Assembly: GCF_003332305.1 (NCBI RefSeq)
Contig: NZ_QOIO01000009.1
Coordinates: 1 to 64,000, forward strand
Source of the DNA: Microvirga aerophila
GTDB lineage: Bacteria > Pseudomonadota > Alphaproteobacteria > Rhizobiales > Beijerinckiaceae
Length of the DNA stretch: 64,000 bases
Direction: 5' to 3'
Below, piece by piece: positions 55,248 through 63,997 of this stretch (the stretch's first letter is position 1; every line of letters starts with the position of its first letter). The translations under genes and the position numbers were made by a program. The notes under the pieces are model-generated. The model had not been told where the DNA came from, did no database searches, and saw only the letters and a program-made list of their open reading frames with translations.

Positions 55248-56270
55248 CTATATGATGAAGAAATCGTCTTGGGTGAGCTTGAGGTTCCTGGCGAGCTTGG
55301 CGATCTCGACGGCTTTTCCTGCGTTTGAGCCATCGGCATCGTAGGACAGCACGCCGGTCTTCTTGTTGTAGACCACGTAGTCGTTCTTATCCTTGGCCTT
55401 GCCCATCTTGAAGAACGCCTTCTTGAGCGCCGCCGGTGAGACTTCGCTGCCGCTCTTGCCCAGCTTCTTGAACACCCGGTTCTCCAGCCAGATCGTGTCG
55501 TCAGCCACCGAGTAGTCGCTGATCCTGTCCAGGTTCGTTTTCTTGTTCGGCTTGGTGTCGAACACGAAGGTGTCCTGACCAGCTCCGCCGATCAGCATAT
55601 CCTTGCCGCCCTTGCCGTAGAGCCGGTCATTGCCCCCTGCCCCTACCAGCGTGTTGGCCTTGCTGGTGCCAATCAGAATCTGGCCTGGAGGGATTTCGGC
55701 TACATCCGTGACGGTGACGGTCAGGGCCTGCGTGGCACTGACGCCACCGTGCCCGTCGGAGGCTTTGACATAGACCGTTAAGCTCTGGGCTGTCTCGAAG
55801 TCGAGGGTCTTGCCCGGCGCGAGCCTGAGTTGCTTGGTGGTGTTGTCGATCACGAACATGCCACCCGCATTGCCACCTGACGCAAACGAGAAGGTGAGCG
55901 CATCGCCGTCTGCATCGGTGGCGCTGAGCGCTGCAGCAAAAACACTATTCTCAGGTGCTGAAACACTCGTCTGGCCGTTGAGTCGCACATTGACCGGCGC
56001 AGTGTTGTTGGGATCACCAGGATTGCTGGGGTCGCTAGGATCACCAGGATCACCAGGATCACCACGATCACTGGGGTCACCAGGATCACCGGGGTCGCCA
56101 GGATTACCGGGATCAAGCAATTGCGCCAACGTGAAAATTGTGCCGTCGCCGAACTCGAACAACTCGATGCTAGAGACCGTGTCCCTACCATCGTTGCCAT
56201 CGCTGACGTTGGTGTCCGTGATCACGTAAGTGCCGTTCTCCCCCTGCGTAACCGTATAGTCCGAGCGCAC
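55248..56270 (-). CDS. RTX protein, C-terminal part of a frameshifted gene
   Basis: The 340-residue frame opens inside coding sequence (GTG at 56270, RSDYTVTQGENGTY). It contains a (GDP)n-like Gly/Asp/Pro region, a cadherin-like domain (about 95-190: VNVRLNGQTSVSAPENSVF, SLTVYVKASDGHGG), RTX nonapeptides (GGNDRLYGKGGKDMLIGGAG) and the shared C-terminal module ending DDFFII. It continues the 56366-58537 reading frame: between them the sequence reads LLTGNEGDDVLKGGIGDD in this frame, joined by adding one base in the C tract at 56377-56381. It is probably not translated separately. Confidence 0.7.
   Translation of the reverse strand: MRSDYTVTQGENGTYVITDTNVSDGNDGRDTVSSIELFEFGDGTIFTLAQLLDPGNPGDPGDPGDPSDRGDPGDPGDPSDPSNPGDPNNTAPVNVRLNGQTSVSAPENSVFAAALSATDADGDALTFSFASGGNAGGMFVIDNTTKQLRLAPGKTLDFETAQSLTVYVKASDGHGGVSATQALTVTVTDVAEIPPGQILIGTSKANTLVGAGGNDRLYGKGGKDMLIGGAGQDTFVFDTKPNKKTNLDRISDYSVADDTIWLENRVFKKLGKSGSEVSPAALKKAFFKMGKAKDKNDYVVYNKKTGVLSYDADGSNAGKAVEIAKLARNLKLTQDDFFII
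56011..56115. repeat. Nine-base tandem repeat coding Gly-Asp-Pro
   Basis: About eleven degenerate copies of GGATCACCA (minus strand encodes GDP, with SDP, SNP and GNP variants), a short microsatellite-like array inside the RTX gene. It gives a collagen-like linker between the RTX repeats and the cadherin-like domain, and could vary in copy number. Confidence 0.8.
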
Positions 56271-56365
56271 GCCGCTGAACCGAGCCTTGTCTTGGATACC
56301 CGCGCCGCCATCGAGGCGATCATCGCCGATGCCGCCTTTGAGTACGTCGTCGCCTTCATTGCCCG

Positions 56366-58537
56366 TCAGGAGATCGCCCCCGCGCCGCCGTCGATCACAT
56401 CGCCTCCGCTCGTGCCGACGACGGTGTTGGCAACGCCATTGCCGGTTAGAGTGAGTCCGACCGCACCAATGCCGGTAAGATCTTCGAAGTTGTCCTGTAG
56501 GGTCATGCTGTGGCGGGTCTCGACGGTATCATGCCCGCCTCCGGCCGCTTCTGCGCTAGGAACATCGTTGGCATCGATGATGTAGGTGTCGTCGCCGGCA
56601 CCACCATTCAGCTCATCCGCGCCAGCGCCGCCATCAAGTACGTCGTTCCCTTTGCCGCCGATCAGCGTGTCATTGTGGGCTCCACCATCGAGACGATCGT
56701 CGCCCCCTTCGCCATTGAGCGCATCGTTGCCGCCCGCGCCTTTCAGCGTGTCATCCCCACCATCGGTACCCCCGGACGTGCCACCGCCGTTCAGAATATT
56801 GACGTTATCGTCACCAATCAGGCCATCATTCCCCTTCGAGCCAACAATTCCTTCGATCCCGCTCAGAGAGTCTCCCAGGGCCTCGCCGGTATAGCCGAAG
56901 CCTTCTGCTAAGTTAACCAAGACGCTTGCAGGCGAGTCGCTGTTGTACCAAGCAAAGTCCATACCGGCACCGCCAACGAGGGTATCCGCGTCAGCTCCAC
57001 CTTCGAGCGTGTCGTTGCCGCCTTCGCCGTTGAGAGCATCGCTGCCGCCGCGACCGGACAGCACATCGTCCCCTCCGTCGGTTGCTCCTGAGCCTCCACC
57101 GCCGTTCAGTACATTGACGTTGTCGTCCCCGCGCAGCACATCCCCGCCGCGTGAGCCGATGATGCACTCAATTCCGATGAGTCTATCGCCAGCGGCTTCG
57201 CCGCCACTGACAGCTCCGTCGGCTAGATCGATGTTCACGCCGATAGTCGAGCTACTGTTGTACCAAGCAAAATCGCGGGCGCCGTCGCCACCATCGAGAA
57301 CGTCAGCACCAGCCCCGCCTTCGAGAGTGTCGTTGTCGCTACCACCATTGAGGACGTCTTTGTCGCTTCCTCCCCTGAGAATGTCGTCGCCGTCGCCGCC
57401 TTCGAGATGGTCCTCGCCAGCTTCGCCGTCGAGAATGTCGCTCCCGTTTTGACCATAGAGGATATCGGATCCACCGCCGCCGGAGAGGGTATCCTTGCCG
57501 CCATCGCCTCCTTTGAGCACGTTGACTTTGCTATCCCCCCGCAGCTCATCGTCGCCGAGCGAGCCCGTGACGTTTTCGATGTTGAAGAGTGTATCGCCCT
57601 CAGCTTCGCCACCGCTGGCGGTTCCCTCTGCCAGGTTGATCTTCACCCCAACAGTTGAGCTGCTGTTGTACCAAGCGGTATCGATCTCGCTGCCGCCGTC
57701 TAACCTGTCTGCTCCCGCCCCTCCTTCGAGGACATCGTTATGCTCGCCACCCTCGAGAGTATCCGCGCCGCCGTCTCCACGCAGGACATCGTTGTCAGCC
57801 CCACCGCTGAGCGAATCGCCGCCACCTCCGGCCGATATGTCGTCCTCGCCAAATCCACCTAGGATCGTTTCAACTCCACTTCCACCATAAGCTATGTCGT
57901 TATCATGCCCGAGATTGATAGATCCCAGAGCGATGCCGTTGCGACCATCATAAGTATCGGCGCCGGAACCAAGGGAGACGGCACCGTCAATCCCTTCAAT
58001 AGTTCCTGTATTGACGACAAAATCCGACTGATAAGACCCGAAAACTCCAGTTCCGCCCGAAGCGCGTATATGTCCGGAATTGGTAAGATTTAAAGATGGA
58101 GCTTCACCGCCGGAGGTAAACCAGATGCCTGCAACCCCACCTTCGATCAGACCTTTGTTTTCGATCAGACATGCACTGTGAAATGAAATTGCCGCCCATT
58201 GCGAACCTGTACTAATGATGTTTCCGTAATTATAAATAGATATACTTGCAGATGATGTAATAGACGAATAATTACTTTTTAGTGCGCCGTCTTGTGCAAA
58301 TCCATTTTGCAATCCGTTCACTGTAATTGTATTGTTAGATCCTGAAGAGAGAGATATACCGCTCTTTTCTGTCTCGATTTTTCCGGTCAAAATGATATTA
58401 TTTTGATCTCCGGTAACATAAACTGTGTTATACTGTTCACCGCCAACAATCAAACCAGTTGATGTCACATCAAGTGTGTCGCCGCCATCCAGCTCCTTCG
58501 TGCCTTCAAACCTGTTTCTAACGACATCTGTGCCCAT
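56366..58537 (-). CDS. RTX repeat protein, N-terminal part of a frameshifted gene
   Basis: A 723-residue frame with an AAAGGAG site before the ATG. Residues 1-200 form a beta-helix-like passenger domain (NTITVNG, ISIYNYGNIISTG, NLTNSGHIRASGG). From 200 on it is an RTX array of nonapeptides (GGxGxDxLxGG). Three larger repeats of about 115-130 residues each carry FAWYNSxS and the NVLxGG run. The frame ends at a TGA after GGAGAIS, in the middle of a nonapeptide. One extra base in the G tract restores GGAGGDLLTGNEGDD and reads on into 55248-56270. The 5' third is AT-richer than the genome, suggesting acquired DNA. Confidence 0.8.
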   Translation of the reverse strand: MGTDVVRNRFEGTKELDGGDTLDVTSTGLIVGGEQYNTVYVTGDQNNIILTGKIETEKSGISLSSGSNNTITVNGLQNGFAQDGALKSNYSSITSSASISIYNYGNIISTGSQWAAISFHSACLIENKGLIEGGVAGIWFTSGGEAPSLNLTNSGHIRASGGTGVFGSYQSDFVVNTGTIEGIDGAVSLGSGADTYDGRNGIALGSINLGHDNDIAYGGSGVETILGGFGEDDISAGGGGDSLSGGADNDVLRGDGGADTLEGGEHNDVLEGGAGADRLDGGSEIDTAWYNSSSTVGVKINLAEGTASGGEAEGDTLFNIENVTGSLGDDELRGDSKVNVLKGGDGGKDTLSGGGGSDILYGQNGSDILDGEAGEDHLEGGDGDDILRGGSDKDVLNGGSDNDTLEGGAGADVLDGGDGARDFAWYNSSSTIGVNIDLADGAVSGGEAAGDRLIGIECIIGSRGGDVLRGDDNVNVLNGGGGSGATDGGDDVLSGRGGSDALNGEGGNDTLEGGADADTLVGGAGMDFAWYNSDSPASVLVNLAEGFGYTGEALGDSLSGIEGIVGSKGNDGLIGDDNVNILNGGGTSGGTDGGDDTLKGAGGNDALNGEGGDDRLDGGAHNDTLIGGKGNDVLDGGAGADELNGGAGDDTYIIDANDVPSAEAAGGGHDTVETRHSMTLQDNFEDLTGIGAVGLTLTGNGVANTVVGTSGGDVIDGGAGAIS
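56377..56381 (-). other. Apparent one-base deletion in a homopolymer
   Basis: Plus strand CCCCC (GGGGG in the coding sense). Five bases give the premature TGA; six would give one continuous RTX protein. It could be an assembly or sequencing slip, true pseudogenisation, or slipped-strand phase variation. Confidence 0.8.
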
Positions 58538-58605
58538 AAGATTGCTCCTTTGAATTAATTTTTACATAATAACGTTTCAATATACAAGCAGTCTTCAATC
58601 GCGAT
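58538..58605 (-). promoter_or_regulatory. AT-rich promoter region of the RTX gene
   Basis: Unlike the surrounding GC-rich DNA, this stretch is AT-rich. Read on the minus strand it has a loose TTGTAT, 17-base spacer, TAAAAA pair followed by the AAAGGAGC ribosome-binding site. Promoter assignment is tentative. Confidence 0.35.
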
Positions 58606-58669
58606 GGTTTAGCCCAATGCTTTGCTCTGCTCTCGTCTAAAAGACCAGATGACGTCCTTGTGGAACAAC

Positions 58670-60079
58670 TCAACCCACGAGGAAATCGTCCGCGCTCATC
58701 TTGAGATGCTTCGCCAGCACCGCGATCTTCACCGCTGCGCCACTACCCGAACCATCGGCGTCGTAGTAAAGCCCCCCTGACGACTTGCTGTAGACGATCC
58801 TGTCGTCCCGGTCGTGCGCCTTGGCGCCCATCCAGAATGCTTCGTCCGACAACTCGCCCACCGCGAGCTTGTTGAAGATCGAGCGCTTCAGCCTGATCGT
58901 GTCGTCCGACACGTTGAAATCGACGATAGTGTCCCGGTTGGTGGCCCCATTAGGCCTGGTGTCGAACACGAAGGTGTCCGCTCCCGCCCCGCCCCTCAGC
59001 TTGTCGTTGCCAGTGCGGCCGTTGAGGATGTCGTCGCCGCTGTTGCCGACCAGAATATCAGCTCCGTCATTGCCCTTCAGATAATTCGCAGCTGCGTTGC
59101 CCACGAGGCGGTCGTCGCCCTTGCCCCCATAGGCGTTCTCGATGACCACGCCTTTGGCGACGGTGAAGCCGCCGCTGATGTCGGCCTGGCGGGAGACGTA
59201 GCCGCCAGCGTTCTTGCCCGACCCAAGGGTCGCGGCGCGCAAATCGATGGTCACGTCGTCGGTTGCGCGGGTGGCGCTGATCGTGTCCGTCCCGCCCGTG
59301 TCCCAGATGCACGACCAGCCGGTCCCCGGGGCGTTCCGGGTCGGCAGGCTGTAGGTGTTTGCGCCGCCCGCCGTGGTGATGTTCGCTCCGTAGAGCGCCT
59401 GCAGGGCCGCGATGTCGAATGCTCCAAGTCCGGTCTGAGCCCCATATCTCGTGTCGTCTTCGGCATTGCCCCAGCCTGAATTATAGGACATCACGGTCCA
59501 GATGCCCTGGTTGAGGCCGTATTTGCCCTTATCGCCGGAGCTGCGGACGCCAGGAAATTTCGACGCGTCGGCGTCCCCGCCGCCGTCGTGGGGGTGGGCC
59601 AAGCCCAACCCATGCCCAAGCTCGTGCATGATGGTGTTGAGGCCTTCGCCACCAGGCTGGAGTTGCTTCCAGCTCTCCTCGAGCGGGTTGAAATAGCCCC
59701 AGGGCTGATTTTCCGCCGGAGGCTCGTGCTGTCCGAGAACGCCAAGCCCCAAATCGGTCTTCCACCAGACGATATCCGCATCCTCCACGGTCTCCGCCTG
59801 GGCAAAAGTCAGGCCGCAGACCTTCGCGAACGCCGACATGGCCTTGTTGAAAACCTTGATCTCCGCGGACGTCCAGGCTTTCGCATCACCTGCGCTCCAC
59901 AAGGCCTGGAAGAAGGTCGTGTCATGAACCTGAGCGGCCGCGTTGAAATCGCCGCTGCGGCCGAAATAGACCTTGATAGGTCCGCTCGCCTCATCCCAGG
60001 CCTTGCCGCCCCAGATCAGCGCATCAACGTAGGCGTTTCCGTATCCCGATCCTGGAACGCCGGTCTTGATCGCAGCCAT
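58670..60079 (-). CDS. Serralysin-type (M10) metalloprotease with RTX repeats
   Basis: Paralogue of the 53.3 kb protease, 469 residues. Catalytic HELGHGLGLAHPHDGG with Met-turn WTVMSYNSG, then RTX nonapeptides (GNDGADILVGNSGDDILNG, GGAGADTFVFDTRP) and the shared C-terminal module ending DDFLVG. The ATG at 60079 (MAAIKTGVPGSGYGNAYVD) matches the start of the paralogue; an in-frame GTG lies three codons upstream. Presumably secreted by a type I system encoded elsewhere. It is closest to the AprA/PrtA-type alkaline proteases. Confidence 0.93.
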   Translation of the reverse strand: MAAIKTGVPGSGYGNAYVDALIWGGKAWDEASGPIKVYFGRSGDFNAAAQVHDTTFFQALWSAGDAKAWTSAEIKVFNKAMSAFAKVCGLTFAQAETVEDADIVWWKTDLGLGVLGQHEPPAENQPWGYFNPLEESWKQLQPGGEGLNTIMHELGHGLGLAHPHDGGGDADASKFPGVRSSGDKGKYGLNQGIWTVMSYNSGWGNAEDDTRYGAQTGLGAFDIAALQALYGANITTAGGANTYSLPTRNAPGTGWSCIWDTGGTDTISATRATDDVTIDLRAATLGSGKNAGGYVSRQADISGGFTVAKGVVIENAYGGKGDDRLVGNAAANYLKGNDGADILVGNSGDDILNGRTGNDKLRGGAGADTFVFDTRPNGATNRDTIVDFNVSDDTIRLKRSIFNKLAVGELSDEAFWMGAKAHDRDDRIVYSKSSGGLYYDADGSGSGAAVKIAVLAKHLKMSADDFLVG

Positions 60080-60171
60080 TACAATCACCCTGTCGAGCCA
60101 TGCTCAGGAATGGATATAGCCTAGCAGCCATATTTTCCCGTGCGAACCCACACATGACAGGATCAATTGCC

Positions 60172-61401
60172 TCAGGTCTGCCCTGGACGCAGCTTGTAGA
60201 AGATGTGGCGGCCGATCACATCCATTTTCTTGAGGCGTCGCGCCCAATACGGCCTCACGTAATTGGCATGGTAGTGGGTCGCGCCGCCCACGTCGGCCAG
60301 ATAGGTCCTGCCTTCCAGCACCGCGCCCGCGACCCGCTTGGCCCGGTCCCAGGATTCCGATTCGCCGATCCGCAGGGCCTTGCCCTCGCACGCGAAGGTG
60401 AACTGGCACGCGAGATGACGGTGACGGTTCTGATAGACGACGCCGCAGATGGAGGCCGGATAAAGCCCGCTCTTCACCCGGTTGAGCACCACCTGCGCCA
60501 CGGCCGCCTGCCCCTCTTCGGGCTCGCTGCGCGCCTCGAAATAGACCGCCTCGGCTAGGCAGCGCTGCTCCTTGCTCAGGTTGTCGGGGTCGATCAGGTC
60601 GACATAGCGCGGCCGGTTCTCGTCCTTGTGCACGACAGTCGCGTCGAAACCGCCGTTCCGGTCGAGCCGGGGCGATTGCAGGGGCGATACGGGAGCAGCC
60701 GCAATCTCGAGCGGGGTTGCCTCCACCGGGGCCGGCGTGGTCGACGACAGGGCAACGGCGCGGCGGACTGATGGCGTGGTCGGGCTGGCGGCGGCGCCGG
60801 TCGAGCCCGCGGCCGCGGCGGTCGGCGATTGCACGGAGGTTGCCTGGCGAGTGGTGGTGTATTCCGGCGCGTCCCACGGCTCGAAATTCTGCTCGGGTTC
60901 CGGCGCTTCCAGCTTGCCTTCCATGAGAACGGTCGGCGGCAGGAGGCGCTCGTCGCGGCCGAAAACCAGGCGGGCTCCTGCAGCCTCTCCGAGGGTCGAG
61001 CGCATCTCGCCCGCGCGCCGCGACAGGGTGGAACGCTGCTCGACGGCTGGCGAGCCTTTGAGAGTGCGGTCGACCACCGGATACGCGTTGCCGGCGTCGG
61101 ATTTCCTCTCATCCTTCAAGGGTGAGGCATTTGCTGCCTCGCCGGGAAGATCGTAGCGGGGCAGTGTCCGCAGAATGTCGCGACCGAGGTCGAGTTTGCT
61201 GTCGGCCGATGAGGCCATGGGAGGAATGAGGCCGCCCTGAGTGAGATACGCCACCGCACTGCGGGTGGCGAAACTGACCCCCGATTGCGGATCGTTGCTG
61301 GCCGAAGCCGTAAAGGAGACCAGCAATCCGGCCGCCAGCGCCCAGGGCGCCGTGGTGGCGCAGATCCATTTCACCTGAGAGCGACGATTCCGAACACGCA
61401 C
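60172..61401 (-). CDS. Cell wall hydrolase (SleB domain)
   Basis: A 409-residue exported protein. Signal-like or anchor segment (WALAAGLLVSFTASAS, about 19-34), a long low-complexity Ala/Pro/Thr-rich region, and a C-terminal SleB hydrolase domain (about 285-400: CLAEAVYFEARSEPEEGQAA, VVLNRVKSGLYPASICGVV, QFTFACEG, GGATHYHANYVRPYW). It likely cleaves peptidoglycan cross-links or glycan strands during growth. The start is a GTG at 61401. Monocistronic. Confidence 0.9.
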   Translation of the reverse strand: MRVRNRRSQVKWICATTAPWALAAGLLVSFTASASNDPQSGVSFATRSAVAYLTQGGLIPPMASSADSKLDLGRDILRTLPRYDLPGEAANASPLKDERKSDAGNAYPVVDRTLKGSPAVEQRSTLSRRAGEMRSTLGEAAGARLVFGRDERLLPPTVLMEGKLEAPEPEQNFEPWDAPEYTTTRQATSVQSPTAAAAGSTGAAASPTTPSVRRAVALSSTTPAPVEATPLEIAAAPVSPLQSPRLDRNGGFDATVVHKDENRPRYVDLIDPDNLSKEQRCLAEAVYFEARSEPEEGQAAVAQVVLNRVKSGLYPASICGVVYQNRHRHLACQFTFACEGKALRIGESESWDRAKRVAGAVLEGRTYLADVGGATHYHANYVRPYWARRLKKMDVIGRHIFYKLRPGQT

Positions 61402-61536
61402 GCGCTTACACCCCTACCAGGACCCGCCAATGAGCATCCGACAGGAATGCTCGGTCCGGTATTTTTATCAGGGATTAAGGTTGATGGTCGGTTAAGGCCG
61501 CCCTGCTGCTCCTCGAGTGGCGCGAATGCGCTCAGG

Positions 61537-62379
61537 TCAGAAGGAAAGGAACAGGGGCGCTGGGCAGTTCTTGAGAAGAGACTGCGTCGTGCCCCCAAGC
61601 ACCATCTGGCGCAGCCTGGAATGCGCGAAAGCCCCCATGACAATCAGGTCGGCCCCGGCCACGCTTGCATGTTGGCGCAAGGTCTCGGCCACATCGCCTT
61701 CCAGGGCCGGAAGACTCGATACCCGGGCCTCGATCCCATGCCGCGCGAGATGCACGGCGGCGTCCGCGCCCGGAACGGTATCGTCCAGATCCTTCTCGCC
61801 CGTAACGCTCACGAGTTCCACCGACTCGGCCGCGTGCAGGAAAGGCAGGGCATCGTTGAGCGCGCGGGCCGCTTTGGCGCTGCCATCCCATGCCACCACG
61901 ATGCGGGCGCAGGCGAATGTCACCCGTCCCGGAGGCACGATGACGAGGGGCCTGCCACTGTCGGTCAGGACGGCCTCAATGAGCCCGCGGTCCGTCGCAA
62001 GCGCAGCAGGTTCCGCATCCAGCACTGTCAGATCATGGGTCCGGGCGAGACCCGCGAGGTTTCGAACCAAATCCCGATAACCAAGCTGCGGTGACTCCGT
62101 CGTGCAGGAGAGCCCCGACGTCGCAGCCGCCTGCCGGGCCGCCTCCGCAACGGCGTTTGCGAGAGCGCCCAGCCGCTGGTTCTCAGCCGATGCCAGTCCG
62201 GCCGCTACGCCGCTGACGAAAGCGTGTGGCATGAGGAGCCTCAACGAGGCGGCCTGGACGGTCACATGAGCGTCGGCCTGCGTTGCCAGGGACAGGCCGT
62301 AGGCGACGGCGGACGAAACCTCTTCCACATCGCCTTCCTCGGTCTGGGCGATTAGGATGTTGCGGATATCCCGGAGCAT
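61537..62379 (-). CDS. Universal stress protein with two Usp domains
   Basis: A 280-residue tandem Usp. Each half has the Usp core; the second ends in the ATP-binding pattern MGAFAHSRLRQMVLGGTT (G-x2-G-x9-G(S/T) type). The first half is less clearly nucleotide-binding. GAGGAGG precedes the ATG. Usp proteins help cells survive stress such as hypoxia or starvation; no further context is given by the neighbours. Confidence 0.9.
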   Translation of the reverse strand: MLRDIRNILIAQTEEGDVEEVSSAVAYGLSLATQADAHVTVQAASLRLLMPHAFVSGVAAGLASAENQRLGALANAVAEAARQAAATSGLSCTTESPQLGYRDLVRNLAGLARTHDLTVLDAEPAALATDRGLIEAVLTDSGRPLVIVPPGRVTFACARIVVAWDGSAKAARALNDALPFLHAAESVELVSVTGEKDLDDTVPGADAAVHLARHGIEARVSSLPALEGDVAETLRQHASVAGADLIVMGAFAHSRLRQMVLGGTTQSLLKNCPAPLFLSF

Positions 62380-62529
62380 ATGTCCTCCTCGTTTCCCTAA
62401 GGGCAGCCTATACTTGCAGGATCTCCAGATCCAGTAGCCGCCTCCCGCAATAGACAGGACCTACCCTCCGCCAGGACGGGCCTTCCGGGCTACGACGATC
62501 GAGCGTAGAGGGCGCTCCGCGTCTATCGA

Positions 62530-63336
62530 TCAGCATTCGCCCAGTCGCCTCAGGGCTGCTGCTGTTTCCGAGTCTGCCGGGAAGAAGGCTTCGATGGCAA
62601 GTTCGGACAAGGTCACGTCGACCGGAGTTCCGAATACCGTGGTGGTGCTGAACAGGGTCAGGGTTTCGTCTCCGGTCATGAGCCGCAGGGGCACGAGCAC
62701 GCCTGCATAATCCTGCGGGTTCGCAGGTCTACGGGCCGCCTTGTCCGGTGTTGGATAAGCACGTAGCTCGTCGATCAGATTCGACAGGTATTCGTCGCCG
62801 GTGACATCGACCTGATGGCGCAAGCGGGCGATCAAATGATTGCGCCATTCCGTGAAGTTCACGATGCGCCGGGCGAGACCTGCCGGATGCACGCTCAGGC
62901 GCAGCACATTGACGGGGGGCTTCAACAGGGCGGGATCCACGTCGCCGACGAGACGGAACAGCGCGTCGTTGGCGGCGATCAACGACCAGCGCCGATCGAT
63001 CGCAAGGGCCGGATAGGGATCATGCCCTTTGAGCACGAGATCGACCGCCTGGCGCGCGGCCTGCAACGCCGGATCGTCCAAGGACTTTTCCGAATAGACC
63101 GGCGCATAGCCGGCCGAGACCAGCATGACGTTGCGCTCCCGCAAGGGGAGTTCGAGCTTCTCGGCGAGGAGCTGCACCATCTCGCGGCTGGGCTGGGAAC
63201 GGCCCGTCTCGAGGAAGCTGAGATGGCGAGTGGAAATGTCGGCCTCGAGCGCCAGGTCGAGCTGGCTCATGCGGCGGCGCGTACGCCATTCGCGGATGTG
63301 GTCACCGACAGTCTTGGTGGAGTTCGTGGTCATCAT
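62530..63336 (-). CDS. XRE family regulator with MmyB-like ligand domain
   Basis: A 268-residue regulator with an N-terminal Cro/C1 HTH (GDHIREWRTRRRMSQLDLALEADISTRHLSFLETGRS within residues 9-45) and a C-terminal MmyB-like PAS-type ligand domain (WSLIAANDALFRLV, VLRLSVHPAGLARRI). The fold suggests binding of a fatty acid or small hydrophobic ligand. Two adjacent ATG codons (63336 and 63333) can start it. Divergent from the small membrane protein, which could be a target. Confidence 0.9.
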   Translation of the reverse strand: MMTTNSTKTVGDHIREWRTRRRMSQLDLALEADISTRHLSFLETGRSQPSREMVQLLAEKLELPLRERNVMLVSAGYAPVYSEKSLDDPALQAARQAVDLVLKGHDPYPALAIDRRWSLIAANDALFRLVGDVDPALLKPPVNVLRLSVHPAGLARRIVNFTEWRNHLIARLRHQVDVTGDEYLSNLIDELRAYPTPDKAARRPANPQDYAGVLVPLRLMTGDETLTLFSTTTVFGTPVDVTLSELAIEAFFPADSETAAALRRLGEC

Positions 63337-63481
63337 GGACGGACGATAGCGTGAGGCCGCGTCTTCTTCCAATGACCTCCGAGGTAATCGACGGGACTAC
63401 GAGCCGGCGCGATCCTTGAGCCACGGTCGATGAAGGTTATCCGCACCGGAGAGCCGAGGACCCAAGCGAAAGGAGCCTGCC

Positions 63482-63883
63482 ATGCCGATGCTTCATCCCT
63501 CCCCTCTTCTGCGCCAAACCCTGCTGTCCGATGCGGTCACCAGCGCCGCCTGCGGCCTGCTGATGCTGCTCGGCGCCGGCCCTCTCTCGGGCCTGCTCGG
63601 CCTGCCCGAGATGCTGCTTCGCCTCGCGGGCGCGATCCTGCTGCCTTATGCGGCGTTCATCGCCTATCTGGGCCTGCGGGAGCAATTGCAGCGGCCCATC
63701 GTGTGGGCTGTGGTGATCGGCAACGTGATCTGGACGGCGGATAGCCTCCTGCTGCTCATTAGCGGCTGGGTCGAGCCAACCCGCGCGGGCTATGCCTTCG
63801 TCATTGGGCAGGCGCTCGTCGTGCTCATGTATGCGGAGCTGCAGTACATGGGGCTGCGACGATCCGAAGGCGCGACTGCTTGA
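63482..63883 (+). CDS. Small four-helix membrane protein
   Basis: A 133-residue integral membrane protein with four hydrophobic segments (around 15-40, 45-65, 72-92, 100-120), no recognised motif, and an AAAGGAG ribosome-binding site before the ATG. Similar small proteins are found in alpha- and betaproteobacteria without known function. It is divergent from the XRE regulator. A REP-like cluster follows its stop. Confidence 0.75.
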   Translation: MPMLHPSPLLRQTLLSDAVTSAACGLLMLLGAGPLSGLLGLPEMLLRLAGAILLPYAAFIAYLGLREQLQRPIVWAVVIGNVIWTADSLLLLISGWVEPTRAGYAFVIGQALVVLMYAELQYMGLRRSEGATA

Positions 63884-63898
63884 AAGAACGAGCATTTG

Positions 63899-63997
63899 TC
63901 ATAGCCGGGCTCGTCCCGGCCATCGGCGTCTTGCAGCCCACCATCATTCCGGGCGGCTCGCAGAGACGAACCCGGAACCCATAATCACGACGATGAC
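63899..63997. repeat. REP-like palindrome cluster
   Basis: GTCATAGCCGGGCTCGTCCC at 63899, CATCATTCCGGGCGGCTCG and ACCCGGAACCCATAATC near 63974-63986, ending in GATGACG. This combines the modules seen at 13.2 kb (GTCAT-GCCGGGCT-GTCCCGG) and 40.1 kb (CCCGGAACCCATA). It runs into the window edge, so the full element is not seen. Confidence 0.7.

Noticed and set aside
56580..57840. Regular repeats at 57-58 kb considered as a CRISPR array
   Set aside because: The repeats are in-frame codons for RTX nonapeptides, not direct repeats with unique spacers.
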